64,000 bases of DNA from Mucilaginibacter straminoryzae. Lineage in GTDB: Bacteria; Bacteroidota; Bacteroidia; Sphingobacteriales; Sphingobacteriaceae. The notes beneath the pieces were generated by a model. It had not been told where the DNA came from. It saw nothing but the letters and a program-made list of their open reading frames with translations, and did no database searches. The translations under genes were made by a program, and so were the position numbers. Location of the stretch: assembly GCF_022953055.1 (NCBI RefSeq), contig NZ_JALJEJ010000005.1, forward strand, positions 237,871 to 301,870. Direction: 5' to 3'. Below are positions 16,941 to 26,000 of the stretch, piece after piece (position 1 is the stretch's first letter; each line of letters starts with the position of its first letter).

Positions 16941-18371
16941 TTATGCCTTTTCCTGGCCGGGGCTAAGCGGTAAGGTAAACCAAAATTCTGAACCTTTTCC
17001 GTATTCGCTTTCAAAGCCGATATCTCCGCCGTGGGCGCGTACAATTTCAGCAGAGATGAATAACCCCAACCCGATACCACTCATGGTATATGATTTTTTT
17101 AGTTCGATCTGCACAAATCGGTCAAATACTACCTGATGATATTGCTTTTCTATTCCAATTCCGAAATCTTTTACCAGCACCTGCACACTGCCCTGCAACA
17201 GCCGCGAGCGGATAATAATCCGGTCGCCATTGGGCGAATATTTAATGGCATTATTAGCCATATTCACAATCACCTGCCTCAACCTCAGATCGTCACCCAT
17301 TATCTGGGGTAACTCTGCAATATCCAGTTCTATGCGGTGACGCGAATTAATCACTTCCAGTTGTTCACCCACTTCCCTGATCAGGTCATTAATATTAAAA
17401 AGCTTTTTATTTAAGGTAAGCCTGCCGTTGTTGATTCGGGTAACATCCAACAGGTCTGTAATTAAACCGGTAGTGCGGTTCACTACTTTATCCAGCTGTT
17501 TCACCAAAGGCTTGATGGTTTCGTCATTACTTTCGTGCACTTTCTTACTGATCATTTGCGCATACATCTTTAAGCTGGTGATCGGTGTTTTAAGCTCGTG
17601 CGAGGCAACGCCGATAAATTGCTCTTTTTGCTGTAGTAACTCTACCTGCAGGGTAATATCGCGCAGGTTACAAACCAATGCGCATATGGCTTCATCTTCC
17701 AGCAGGTTAGTAATCATGCCCTCTACCCAACAACTTTCGCCGTTTCGTTTCACACACCGGCATTGCACCTTGGTGTGCGCACCCGGACTGGCAATAATTT
17801 CTTTATGGGCGTCCAGGTAACGCTGATAATCTTCCGGGTGGATCAGTTGATTTTCGGGCAATGCCTTAATCTCGGCATCCGAATAACCCAATATGGTAAA
17901 AATTGCGGGGCTGGCGTAAGTAACCTCCCGCTGCGCAGTCAGCAGTAAAATGGCATCCTGACTATTTTCAATTACGGCGCGGAAGCGGCCGCTTTGCCGC
18001 TGTACTTCTTTACGGGCTTTTGATAAGGCGGTACCGATTGAACAGATCAGCACGCATTCCCCCAGAAAAATAAGGGTTTGTATGGCACCCGGCCCTGAAG
18101 TAACCAGCGTATGCTGCCTGGATATAAAATAGTAATTTGCACAATAGGCTGCAGCAAAAGATAAAATGATGGCGTAATTGCGGCCCCAGTATCTGGCGGT
18201 AATAATTACAACACTGAAGTAGAGCAAAAAAGGCGTGCTTTTGCCCAACAGGTCGGGGAAGTTTAGTTTCAGTTGAGTGATAGCGATGAGTAATAACGGC
18301 GAGATTAGCAACTGCCAAACATTTCCCGGAAGTTTATAGGCGCTATCATTTATGGCAAACCTCGTTATCAT
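16941..18371 (-). CDS. PAS-domain sensor histidine kinase
   Basis: Membrane-bound two-component kinase. Residues 15-110 form about four transmembrane helices in a KdpD-like arrangement (DUF4118 type). A PAS domain follows (about 128-240, FRAVIENSQDAILLL), then HisKA with phospho-acceptor His258 in GVASHELKTPITSLKMYAQM and an HATPase domain with NNAIKYSPNGDRI, DFGIGIEKQYH and GIGLGLFISAEIVRAHGG. No response regulator is adjacent, so it is an orphan kinase. The signal is unknown; the PAS domain could sense redox or a small ligand. Confidence 0.88.
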   Translation of the reverse strand: MITRFAINDSAYKLPGNVWQLLISPLLLIAITQLKLNFPDLLGKSTPFLLYFSVVIITARYWGRNYAIILSFAAAYCANYYFISRQHTLVTSGPGAIQTLIFLGECVLICSIGTALSKARKEVQRQSGRFRAVIENSQDAILLLTAQREVTYASPAIFTILGYSDAEIKALPENQLIHPEDYQRYLDAHKEIIASPGAHTKVQCRCVKRNGESCWVEGMITNLLEDEAICALVCNLRDITLQVELLQQKEQFIGVASHELKTPITSLKMYAQMISKKVHESNDETIKPLVKQLDKVVNRTTGLITDLLDVTRINNGRLTLNKKLFNINDLIREVGEQLEVINSRHRIELDIAELPQIMGDDLRLRQVIVNMANNAIKYSPNGDRIIIRSRLLQGSVQVLVKDFGIGIEKQYHQVVFDRFVQIELKKSYTMSGIGLGLFISAEIVRAHGGDIGFESEYGKGSEFWFTLPLSPGQEKA

Positions 18372-18497
18372 ATTTGCTTAAACACACATCGAAGTTTTTT
18401 GTTAAGCCAAAAGAAACATCAAGTCTTAAAAGCTAAAGTTATTAACTGGGTGATAAGATTAGAAGGGTGCTGAATAACAGTAAAGCAGGGATTAAAA

Positions 18498-19400
18498 TCA
18501 GTCTGTCAGGAAAAGCGAGTGGCTGATCGGCGGGATAATATTTTTTTCGGTAGCCTTATCAAACATTAACTGTATAGCGTTCCTGCCTTCATTGCCCAGG
18601 TCTACAGAATACTTGTTCACGTATAAATCGATATGCTTATACATCACCTCTTCGCTCATTTCCTGCGCATGTGAACGGATGTATTCCAAGCCGGATTTTG
18701 GGTTGGCAAAAGCAAATTCTACCGACTTACGCAGCACACGGTTCACTTTTAGCGCTACATCAAGCGGGATGTCACGGTTAATCACAATACCACCGAGCGG
18801 GATGGCGCAGCCGGTCTGCTTCTCCCAGTATTCACCTAAATCCTTAAATTTCGATAATCCTTTATCCTGGTAAGTAAACCTGTTTTCGTGAATGATCAGG
18901 CCAAAGTCTATTTCTCCGCTCAGTACTGCCCCTTCAATATCAGAGAAAACCAACTCCACCTTATTTTTAGCCTCGGGGAAGGCCAGGCTTAGCAGAAAAT
19001 TCGCGGTGGTGTACTTACCTGGTATCCCGATCCTGGCTTGATTAATCACCGCATTTAGATCGATGGTTGTTCCAATACCGGCTTCCGCTACGATTGTTTT
19101 AGTATTTGCATCCGTTGAAAAACGGTTTATCGGGCCTTTATAGATCAGCATTGGCCCAACACCGAAACCTAATGCGCTACCTGCATCCAGCAGGGCATAT
19201 TTTTCTGCCACATAGGCAAAAGCATGGTAGCTCAGTTTAGTGATATCCAGTTCGCCGCGCAGGGCCTTCTGGTTCAGCGTTTCCACATCGTCATAAAAAA
19301 CTTCGAATTCTAAACCCTCAGTATCAATTTTATGATGGATCAGCGCGTCGAAAATAAAAGTATCGTTTGGGCAGGGTGAAAAGCCAAGTGTAAGTTTCAT
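18498..19400 (-). CDS. mqnD: 1,4-dihydroxy-6-naphthoate synthase
   Basis: Enzyme of the futalosine pathway to menaquinone; it converts cyclic dehypoxanthine futalosine to 1,4-dihydroxy-6-naphthoate. The 300-residue protein has a periplasmic-binding-protein-like fold with signatures MKLTLGFSPCPNDTFIFDAL, DITKLSYHAFAYV and LLDAGSALGFGVGPMLIY. Length is standard. It lies 53 bp downstream of mqnB, and the two form an operon, so this organism makes menaquinone by the futalosine route. Confidence 0.93.
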   Translation of the reverse strand: MKLTLGFSPCPNDTFIFDALIHHKIDTEGLEFEVFYDDVETLNQKALRGELDITKLSYHAFAYVAEKYALLDAGSALGFGVGPMLIYKGPINRFSTDANTKTIVAEAGIGTTIDLNAVINQARIGIPGKYTTANFLLSLAFPEAKNKVELVFSDIEGAVLSGEIDFGLIIHENRFTYQDKGLSKFKDLGEYWEKQTGCAIPLGGIVINRDIPLDVALKVNRVLRKSVEFAFANPKSGLEYIRSHAQEMSEEVMYKHIDLYVNKYSVDLGNEGRNAIQLMFDKATEKNIIPPISHSLFLTD

Positions 19401-19453
19401 GGTAATTTGTTGAATTTTCTAAAGCTCGGGATATAAAACCTTGAACCCGTAAC

Positions 19454-20104
19454 CTATAACTCGCGCAGCAGCGCGGCAGCAAATGTATTCAGATTTTTAA
19501 CGGCTAAACCTATCTTCCATGACTCGCGGTTGCGTTTTTCCACATAATTTGACACAGCCCTGATCTGCACACATCTAACACCAGCTTGCCGGCACGCATA
19601 AAATACGGCCGCGCCCTCCATGCTCTCTACCTGCGGATTTAACCGCGACGCCACTTTTTCAATAGAAGCCTCATTGCCATGGACTTTATTCACCGTAATT
19701 CCGCTCACTTGTTTAATGTTCAGGAACGGATGCCTGTCTGGTGCGAATGTCACGTCGCCAAATCCCATCTCGTTCAGTGGTAAAAAGGTGTCGCCATCCT
19801 CGGCGCCTAATTCTGCAAATGTATCTGTTATCACCTCAACCACTTCACCCAACTCAATGCTGCGGTCGAAACTGCCTGCAATACCGAGATTGATCACCAG
19901 GTCATAATGATTTTGTGCCAGTTGCCTGCCCAGCGCGTAAGCTGTAGCTACCATACCCACGCCGGTGATGAGGAAGTTTAGTTGCATGTTGCGAGTTGCG
20001 GGTTGTAAGCCATCACTTTCAACTTTCAACTTTTGACTTTCAACTTCCTCTGACTTCAGGTTACTCACCTCCGCCCCGGTTGCCGCTACAATTAATACAC
20101 GCAT
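19454..20104 (-). CDS. mqnB: Futalosine hydrolase with an in-frame repeat insertion
   Basis: Nucleosidase of the futalosine menaquinone pathway; it releases hypoxanthine from futalosine. Of 216 residues, MRVLIVAATGAEV opens the fold, LITGVGMVATAYALGR and INLGIAGSFDRSIELGEVV are the nucleoside phosphorylase-like core, and QVESMEGAAVFYACRQAGV carries the ribose-contacting Met-Glu and active site. The start at 20104 fits the family N-terminus; the longer reading frame adds an unrelated leader. Odd feature: residues about 14-40 (Lys/Glu/Ser-rich, with SQKLKVESDGLQPATRN) look like translated intergenic repeat inserted between the first two beta strands. Confidence 0.85.
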   Translation of the reverse strand: MRVLIVAATGAEVSNLKSEEVESQKLKVESDGLQPATRNMQLNFLITGVGMVATAYALGRQLAQNHYDLVINLGIAGSFDRSIELGEVVEVITDTFAELGAEDGDTFLPLNEMGFGDVTFAPDRHPFLNIKQVSGITVNKVHGNEASIEKVASRLNPQVESMEGAAVFYACRQAGVRCVQIRAVSNYVEKRNRESWKIGLAVKNLNTFAAALLREL

Positions 20105-20155
20105 ATCCAGATTATTTGATGACGAAGATAAAACAACACGCCTGTTTTTGTTTTG

Positions 20156-20163
20156 TATATTTG
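20156..20163 (+). promoter_or_regulatory. Bacteroidota -7 box of the pterin operon
   Basis: TATATTTG matches TAnnTTTG exactly. The expected transcript start near 20170 lies just before the ATG at 20177/20180, which rules out the upstream in-frame start at 20153. The -33 TTTG is not evident. Confidence 0.5.
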
Positions 20164-20179
20164 GCCAATTATTATTATG

Positions 20180-20596
20180 ATGATTTACATTACGCGCAGA
20201 GAGCATTTTAATGCCGCACACCGGATGTATCGGGATGAATGGAGCGCAGAACAGAACGCAGAAGTATTTGGTAAATGCGCTAATCCTAACTGGCACGGCC
20301 ATAACTATAACTTATTTGTAACTGTTAAAGGCGAAATAACGCACGCAACCGGTTACCTGATAGATCTGAAGGATCTGAAAAAGATTATTAATGAATATGT
20401 GATTGAAAAGCTGGATCACAAGAACATTAACCTGGATGTGGAGTTTATGAAAGGCAAAATGGCTTCAACAGAGTTACTTTGCATTGAAATATTCAACCAG
20501 TTGAAAGCGCCTGTAGAAGCACATGAAGGTGTCTTTCTGCATTCAGTTAAATTAGCCGAAACCGAAAATAATTCCGCCGAATATTTTGGCGAATAA
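20180..20596 (+). CDS. 6-pyruvoyl-tetrahydropterin synthase / QueD family protein
   Basis: Zinc enzyme acting on dihydroneopterin triphosphate, either 6-carboxytetrahydropterin synthase (queuosine pathway) or 6-pyruvoyl-tetrahydropterin synthase. [20 protein letters not shown] and [13 protein letters not shown] supply the three zinc His residues; [10 protein letters not shown] and [20 protein letters not shown] complete the fold. The 138-residue length is normal. The gene ends 4 bp before folE, which makes its substrate, so the pair is an operon. Which of the two activities it has cannot be decided here. Confidence 0.85.
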   Translation: MIYITRREHFNAAHRMYRDEWSAEQNAEVFGKCANPNWHGHNYNLFVTVKGEITHATGYLIDLKDLKKIINEYVIEKLDHKNINLDVEFMKGKMASTELLCIEIFNQLKAPVEAHEGVFLHSVKLAETENNSAEYFGE

Positions 20597-20600
20597 GAAG

Positions 20601-21242
20601 ATGACAGATATTAACGACAACATTCCGGACAGGGATGAAGGGGTACAAAACTACCGGAAAATAGATCGCTATAACCCGGAACTGATCACCAGCCTTTCTG
20701 CCCATTACCAGGATATTTTACAGCAAATTGGCGAAGACCCTAACCGCGAAGGGTTATTGAAAACGCCTGAGCGCGTGGCAAAAGCTTTAATGTTCCTGAC
20801 GCATGGCTACGACCTTGACGCAGGAGAGATTCTAAGATCTGCCATGTTTAAGGAAGAGTACAGCCAGATGGTGGTGGTAAAGGATATTGAGGTATATTCA
20901 ATGTGCGAGCACCACATGCTGCCGTTTTTTGGTAAAGCCCACGTGGCTTATATCCCTAACGGGCATGTAGTAGGGCTAAGCAAGGTCCCGCGTGTGGTAG
21001 ATGTGTTTTCGAGAAGGTTGCAGGTTCAGGAACGCCTGACGAATGAGATCCGCGATTGTATCCAGGACACCTTACAGCCCTTAGGCGTAGGCGTAGTAAT
21101 CGAATGCCGCCATTTGTGCATGAGCATGCGTGGCGTACAGAAACAAAACTCGGTAACCACCACTTCTGCCTTTACCGGCGAATTCTTAAAAGAGAAAACA
21201 CGTACCGAATTTTTGAACCTGATAGCAAGTAAACTGAGCTAA
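20601..21242 (+). CDS. folE: GTP cyclohydrolase I
   Basis: Converts GTP to 7,8-dihydroneopterin triphosphate, the entry step to folate and to the pterin product of its upstream neighbour. The 213-residue protein contains the signatures [36 protein letters not shown] (zinc Cys and His residues), [20 protein letters not shown] and [14 protein letters not shown] start at the ATG at 20601 (MTDIND); the frame extends upstream into the previous gene. Confidence 0.95.
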   Translation: MTDINDNIPDRDEGVQNYRKIDRYNPELITSLSAHYQDILQQIGEDPNREGLLKTPERVAKALMFLTHGYDLDAGEILRSAMFKEEYSQMVVVKDIEVYSMCEHHMLPFFGKAHVAYIPNGHVVGLSKVPRVVDVFSRRLQVQERLTNEIRDCIQDTLQPLGVGVVIECRHLCMSMRGVQKQNSVTTTSAFTGEFLKEKTRTEFLNLIASKLS

Positions 21243-21301
21243 AGCAGTACCTGTTGCTGCCTTACCTTAATAACTGAATAACCAAAAAACTAATTACTAA
21301 A

Positions 21302-22189
21302 TTGAAAGCATACGTTTTTCCGGGACAAGGCGCCCAGTTCACAGGAATGGGCAAAGATCTGTACGACCAGTCTGAACAGGCCCGTGCGCTTTTTGAACAA
21401 GCAAATGAAATTTTAGGCTTCCGTATTACCGATATTATGTTCAGCGGAACAGAGGAAGAATTAAAGCAGACCAGCGTAACACAACCTGCTATTTTCCTGC
21501 ATTCTGTAATACTAGCAAAAGTATTAGGTGACGATTTTCAGCCAAATATGGTAGCCGGGCATTCCCTGGGCGAATTTTCTGCCCTGGTAGCCGCCGGTGC
21601 GTTATCGTTCGAAGACGGCCTGCGTTTGGTAGCTGCACGTGCTAATGCCATGCAAAAAGCCTGCGAAATACAACCTTCTACTATGGCAGCAGTACTTGGC
21701 CTGGATGATTTTACCGTGGAGGATATCTGCCACCAGATCAGCGATGTAGTAGTGCCTGCTAATTACAACTGCCCGGGCCAGCTGGTTATTTCCGGAACCG
21801 TTTCAGGCGTGGAACTGGCGATGGAGAAACTTACCGCTGCCGGCGCGAAAAGAGTGTTAAAGCTGAACGTTGGCGGCGCATTCCACTCTCCTTTAATGGA
21901 ATCAGCCCGGGTTGAACTGGAAGAAGCTATCGTTAAAACCACGATCAATTCGCCGGTTTGCCCTATTTATCAAAATATTGATGCTAAGCCATATACTGAT
22001 CCCGAGCATATAAAACATAATCTGATCGCACAGCTTACCGGCGCCGTTAGGTGGACGCAAACGGTAAAGCATATGCTGGAAGATGGTGCCACATCGTTTA
22101 CCGAAGTCGGGCCAGGCAATGTACTGCAGGGTCTGGTTAAAAAGGTTGACCGCGCTATACCGACTAACAGCGCCACGATTAACGCATAA
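21302..22189 (+). CDS. fabD: Malonyl-CoA:ACP transacylase
   Basis: Transfers malonyl from CoA to acyl carrier protein to supply fatty-acid elongation. It begins at a TTG (21302) encoding MKAYVFPGQGAQFTGMG, the invariant FabD N-terminus, so the non-ATG start is well supported. GHSLGEFSALVAAGAL holds the catalytic Ser, GGAFHSPLM the catalytic His, and EVGPGNVLQGLVKK closes the fold. The 295-residue length is normal. It is followed by a terminator. Confidence 0.95.
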   Translation: MKAYVFPGQGAQFTGMGKDLYDQSEQARALFEQANEILGFRITDIMFSGTEEELKQTSVTQPAIFLHSVILAKVLGDDFQPNMVAGHSLGEFSALVAAGALSFEDGLRLVAARANAMQKACEIQPSTMAAVLGLDDFTVEDICHQISDVVVPANYNCPGQLVISGTVSGVELAMEKLTAAGAKRVLKLNVGGAFHSPLMESARVELEEAIVKTTINSPVCPIYQNIDAKPYTDPEHIKHNLIAQLTGAVRWTQTVKHMLEDGATSFTEVGPGNVLQGLVKKVDRAIPTNSATINA

Positions 22190-22195
22190 ATATTT

Positions 22196-22225
22196 AAGCC
22201 ACTTTAACGTGGCTTTTTGTTTTTA
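22196..22225 (+). terminator. Terminator of fabD
   Basis: Stem AAGCCAC / GTGGCTT (22196-22202 with 22209-22215) followed by a T-rich tract. Confidence 0.7.
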
Positions 22226-22259
22226 TACTACCTTTACATTTGCCTGAAAAACTGCCTTT

Positions 22260-25200
22260 TTGAACGCTTCAGCTAAAATACGTGTTTGGCTGGCTATAGT
22301 TTGTGCCGCTCTACTGCTTACAGCAATTGTTGTACAGCAAACCCATACCCCTGCCTATGATCTTAAGCAATCTGGCAAGCTGCTGGAGAAAGCGATACAA
22401 AAAAAAGAAACGTATGTAGACGGTATACTAAATAACCCATCTCGGTTTGCACAACTAAATACCCTTCCGCATAACCAGCGCGACGCGCTTTCTTTTATTG
22501 AAGAGGTAACCAATACCCATCGGATATGGTTAAGCACGCTGGTAGATGGTAAGCTTTCTTTTTGGTCTGGGGTAAAAGTGCTGGCTGAAAATGATAAGGT
22601 TAAAGAAGGGCGATCTTTCATTAAAACGCAGAACGGTTACTACGAGGCCATTAAAAAAAGCAGGGGTAATTTTACGGCGATATTTTTTATCCATGTTAAG
22701 CCATCGTATCCCATTCGTAACCAATACCTGCATAATGCCTTTGACCAGGATCTGAAGACAGAAAACGACCTGGAACTTGCCGATTTTACCGATGCCCACG
22801 TCTATAACATACACAGTATAGACGGCAAGTATCTCTTCTCTGTTAAACTTAAATCAGGCGCCTACCAGGGTAACTACATTGGCCAGATTTTGTTATGGAC
22901 AATTACCTTTCTGCTTATCAGCCTGCTGATCAATATCATTTGCCGGAACCTGGCCAGGAAAGGCAAATTGTGGCAGGCGGTTGCACTGCTGTTTTTATTT
23001 ATAGTAGCCGTTAAAGCTGCTAACCTGCTGGGCTGGCCCGAATGCCTGTATGAAACAGAATTGTTTAATCCGCACTGGTACGCAAATGGCTGGCTTTTTC
23101 CATCCTTCGGCGATTTATGTATCAATGTTCTGCTGTTGTGTTGGTTTACCGGTTTTATTTATGTTAACCGTTTCCGGCTGTTAACAAAAGAAGTTAAAAA
23201 CCAGGCGACAGGTTACGCTATAGTCGTTTTATCCACCGTATTCCTGATCGTATTGCTAACGATTTTTGTACAGCTGTACTATGGCATGGTGGTAGAATCA
23301 AATATCAGCTTTGATGTGAACAATGTGCTCAACCTTTCATGGCTGAGTATAATGGGTATCACCATTGTTTGCGTTAATTTCCTGGTATTTAACCTGATTG
23401 ATGAGACCCTGCTGGCCATATTAATGAAGGTAAAGGTTTCTGTTCGCAATAAGGCCATCATATTTGCATCGGGGATCATTATCGCCACGCTGATTAATTG
23501 GTACCTCAGCGTATTTACCTTGTTTTATCTCCTGGCCGGGATTATCATTGCCATCAGGGCCTGGATTATTTGGTATCGCGAAAGCAAGATCAGCGCCCCT
23601 GCTTTTATGGCCATAATCATTATCAGCTCACTGATCGCCTCTGTTAAGCTCACCCGTTTCCAGGCGTTACGGGAACATGAAAACCGTAAACTGCTGATCA
23701 AGAAGCTGGAGGCTGCGGACGATGGTGCGGCTGATAAAATTTTCAGGGCGATCGAAAAACAGATCATCACAGACCCCTACCTGATCAGGTATTTTAAAGA
23801 AACAAATCGCAATAATGCCTACCTGCGCACTTATTTCAAAAAGAACTACTTCGACGGCTATCTGGCTAAATACGGGTTTAAGATCTATGAGTTTGATGCC
23901 AAAGGGCAGCCTTTAACTCACGATAATAATTATATACTGGACAACTTTAAAGATATGGTGCTTTACAGCGCCTTTAAAGTCTCCAACTATTTTTACCGCG
24001 AAAATGAATCGTTTGGTTTTCAGAGCTATTTTGGGTTATTGCCTGTAGCATACAAGGGCGAAAACCTGGGCACCTTCGTAATTGCGCTACAATCAAAGCC
24101 CCTTCAATATACAGAAGCTTCGCCCGAATTATTATTGGATAACAGCCAGCGCGAAAGCAACGATTTTAAAGGCTACTCTTACGCCTTCTATAGCGACAAC
24201 CAACTGCTTTCACAGAGCGGCAGTTACATTTACGATATTGTTAATCACACTTTCAGCGCGCCTTTAAAGCAATATGTTTTCCAGAACACCAGTAGCCTGG
24301 GTGTTACCAGTTTCAGGCCTGCGGTAAATTATAATCACCTTGTCTACAAGCCAAGTGCAAGGAAGCTGATCATCATCAGCAAACGGGAATACCCGGTTTT
24401 AAACGGCATTACCTCGCTCACCTTCTTCTTTGTTTTTCTGCTGGTATTTAATGGTATTGTACTGGCCTTAAGATGGCTTTGGAGCAGGGTGAAATTGGTA
24501 TCTGTAACGGAAAACAGCGTACGCTGGGCTTTCAGCATTAACCTGGAGCGGATACTTTACAAAACGCGCATACAGTTCTCCATGATTTTTGCCGTGGTGG
24601 TTACCTTACTGTTGGTGGCGATCATTACCTATTTTTCTATATCATCGCAATACCAGGAGCAGCAAAACAGCGCGCTTACCGACAGGATACTGAGAATTGC
24701 CTCAGCGCTGGAGAACTACATGGATAAGGATACAGACCCGCTGAAGCAGGAAACGCAGGTAAGTTTCAATGCCTTTGCCGACGCTTATTCTGCTGACCTG
24801 AACCTGTTTGACCGCAAGGGTAACCTGCTATTCTCTACCCAACCGAAAGTTTACCGTTTAGGCCTGTTAATGCCTAAAATGAACGGGAAAGCTTTCATTT
24901 ACATGAACAAGCTTCAAAAATCCGAACTGGTAAATACCGAGCGTATCGGCGATTTAAATTATAAGGCCGGTTATGCGCCGATAAGGAATAACAGGGGTGA
25001 AACCATTGCCTTTTTACAATTGCCTTTCTTCTCTAATGAGTTAGAGTACCGCGAGCGGCTGGGGTCGCTGCTAAATGCGATGATCAATATCTATGCGATC
25101 ATATTTATCCTGATCGGCTCTATCGCCATATTGATCGCCCAGCAGATTACTTCTCCGCTAAGTTTTATACAACATAGCCTTAGCAAAACTATTTACGGAC

Positions 25201-26000
25201 GTAAAAATGAACCGATTGTGTGGGAAAGAGATGACGAAATTGGTGCCCTGGTAGCGGAGTATAACAAAATGATTGCCGAGCTGGAAAACAGTGCAAACCG
25301 GCTGGCCCAATCTGAACGGGAGAGCGCCTGGCGCGAAATGGCCAAACAGGTAGCCCATGAAATTAAGAACCCGCTGACGCCTTTGAAACTCGGATTGCAG
25401 TTGCTGGAAAAATCATGGAAGGATAAAGACCCGCGCTTTGATGCCAAGTTTGAGCGCTTCAGCAAATCATTCGTAGAGCAGATCGAGAGCCTTTCTACTA
25501 TCGCATCTGAATTCTCTGCTTTTGCAAAAATGCCTGAGACGCGCATGCAGCGCTTAAACATCTTCGAAATGCTGCACCAGGCCGTGGTGGTTTACCGACA
25601 GATGGATAATGTACTTATCAACCTGAACCTGTCCGAGCAACCGTTCTTCATCATGGCCGACCGTGACCAGCTATTACGGTGCTTCAATAACCTGCTTAAA
25701 AATGCCATTGAAGCTATGCCGCCGGGGCACCCGGGTATTATTGATATCAACTACCTGATCAACGATCACCGCATACTAATCAATATTAAAGATAATGGTT
25801 CTGGTATACCCGAAAATCTGCGGAATAAAATCTTCGAACCTAACTTTACTACGAAGAGCTCGGGAACAGGGTTGGGGCTGGCGTTCGTTAAAAACTCGAT
25901 AGAAAACGCGGGCGGGAAAGTATGGTTTGAAACCGAGATCGGTGTGGGGACGATATTTCATTTAAGTCTTCCTGCCGCTCATGGGCAGGAAGGCTCTTAA
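22260..26000 (+). CDS. Giant NtrY-like membrane sensor histidine kinase
   Basis: A 1246-residue kinase, far longer than usual. From a TTG start comes an N-terminal helix (8-25), a first extracytoplasmic segment, a block of about seven transmembrane helices (about 205-465), a second large sensor segment, two further helices near 725 and 790, a third sensor segment (about 815-930) and a final helix near 945. A HAMP domain follows (ITSPLSFIQHSLSK), then HisKA with His1033 in AHEIKNPLTPLKLGLQLL and an HATPase domain (LLKNAIEAMPPGH, GTGLGLAFVKNSIE). No regulator is adjacent. It overlaps the 3' end of hflX by 4 bases tail to tail. Confidence 0.85.
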   Translation: MNASAKIRVWLAIVCAALLLTAIVVQQTHTPAYDLKQSGKLLEKAIQKKETYVDGILNNPSRFAQLNTLPHNQRDALSFIEEVTNTHRIWLSTLVDGKLSFWSGVKVLAENDKVKEGRSFIKTQNGYYEAIKKSRGNFTAIFFIHVKPSYPIRNQYLHNAFDQDLKTENDLELADFTDAHVYNIHSIDGKYLFSVKLKSGAYQGNYIGQILLWTITFLLISLLINIICRNLARKGKLWQAVALLFLFIVAVKAANLLGWPECLYETELFNPHWYANGWLFPSFGDLCINVLLLCWFTGFIYVNRFRLLTKEVKNQATGYAIVVLSTVFLIVLLTIFVQLYYGMVVESNISFDVNNVLNLSWLSIMGITIVCVNFLVFNLIDETLLAILMKVKVSVRNKAIIFASGIIIATLINWYLSVFTLFYLLAGIIIAIRAWIIWYRESKISAPAFMAIIIISSLIASVKLTRFQALREHENRKLLIKKLEAADDGAADKIFRAIEKQIITDPYLIRYFKETNRNNAYLRTYFKKNYFDGYLAKYGFKIYEFDAKGQPLTHDNNYILDNFKDMVLYSAFKVSNYFYRENESFGFQSYFGLLPVAYKGENLGTFVIALQSKPLQYTEASPELLLDNSQRESNDFKGYSYAFYSDNQLLSQSGSYIYDIVNHTFSAPLKQYVFQNTSSLGVTSFRPAVNYNHLVYKPSARKLIIISKREYPVLNGITSLTFFFVFLLVFNGIVLALRWLWSRVKLVSVTENSVRWAFSINLERILYKTRIQFSMIFAVVVTLLLVAIITYFSISSQYQEQQNSALTDRILRIASALENYMDKDTDPLKQETQVSFNAFADAYSADLNLFDRKGNLLFSTQPKVYRLGLLMPKMNGKAFIYMNKLQKSELVNTERIGDLNYKAGYAPIRNNRGETIAFLQLPFFSNELEYRERLGSLLNAMINIYAIIFILIGSIAILIAQQITSPLSFIQHSLSKTIYGRKNEPIVWERDDEIGALVAEYNKMIAELENSANRLAQSERESAWREMAKQVAHEIKNPLTPLKLGLQLLEKSWKDKDPRFDAKFERFSKSFVEQIESLSTIASEFSAFAKMPETRMQRLNIFEMLHQAVVVYRQMDNVLINLNLSEQPFFIMADRDQLLRCFNNLLKNAIEAMPPGHPGIIDINYLINDHRILINIKDNGSGIPENLRNKIFEPNFTTKSSGTGLGLAFVKNSIENAGGKVWFETEIGVGTIFHLSLPAAHGQEGS

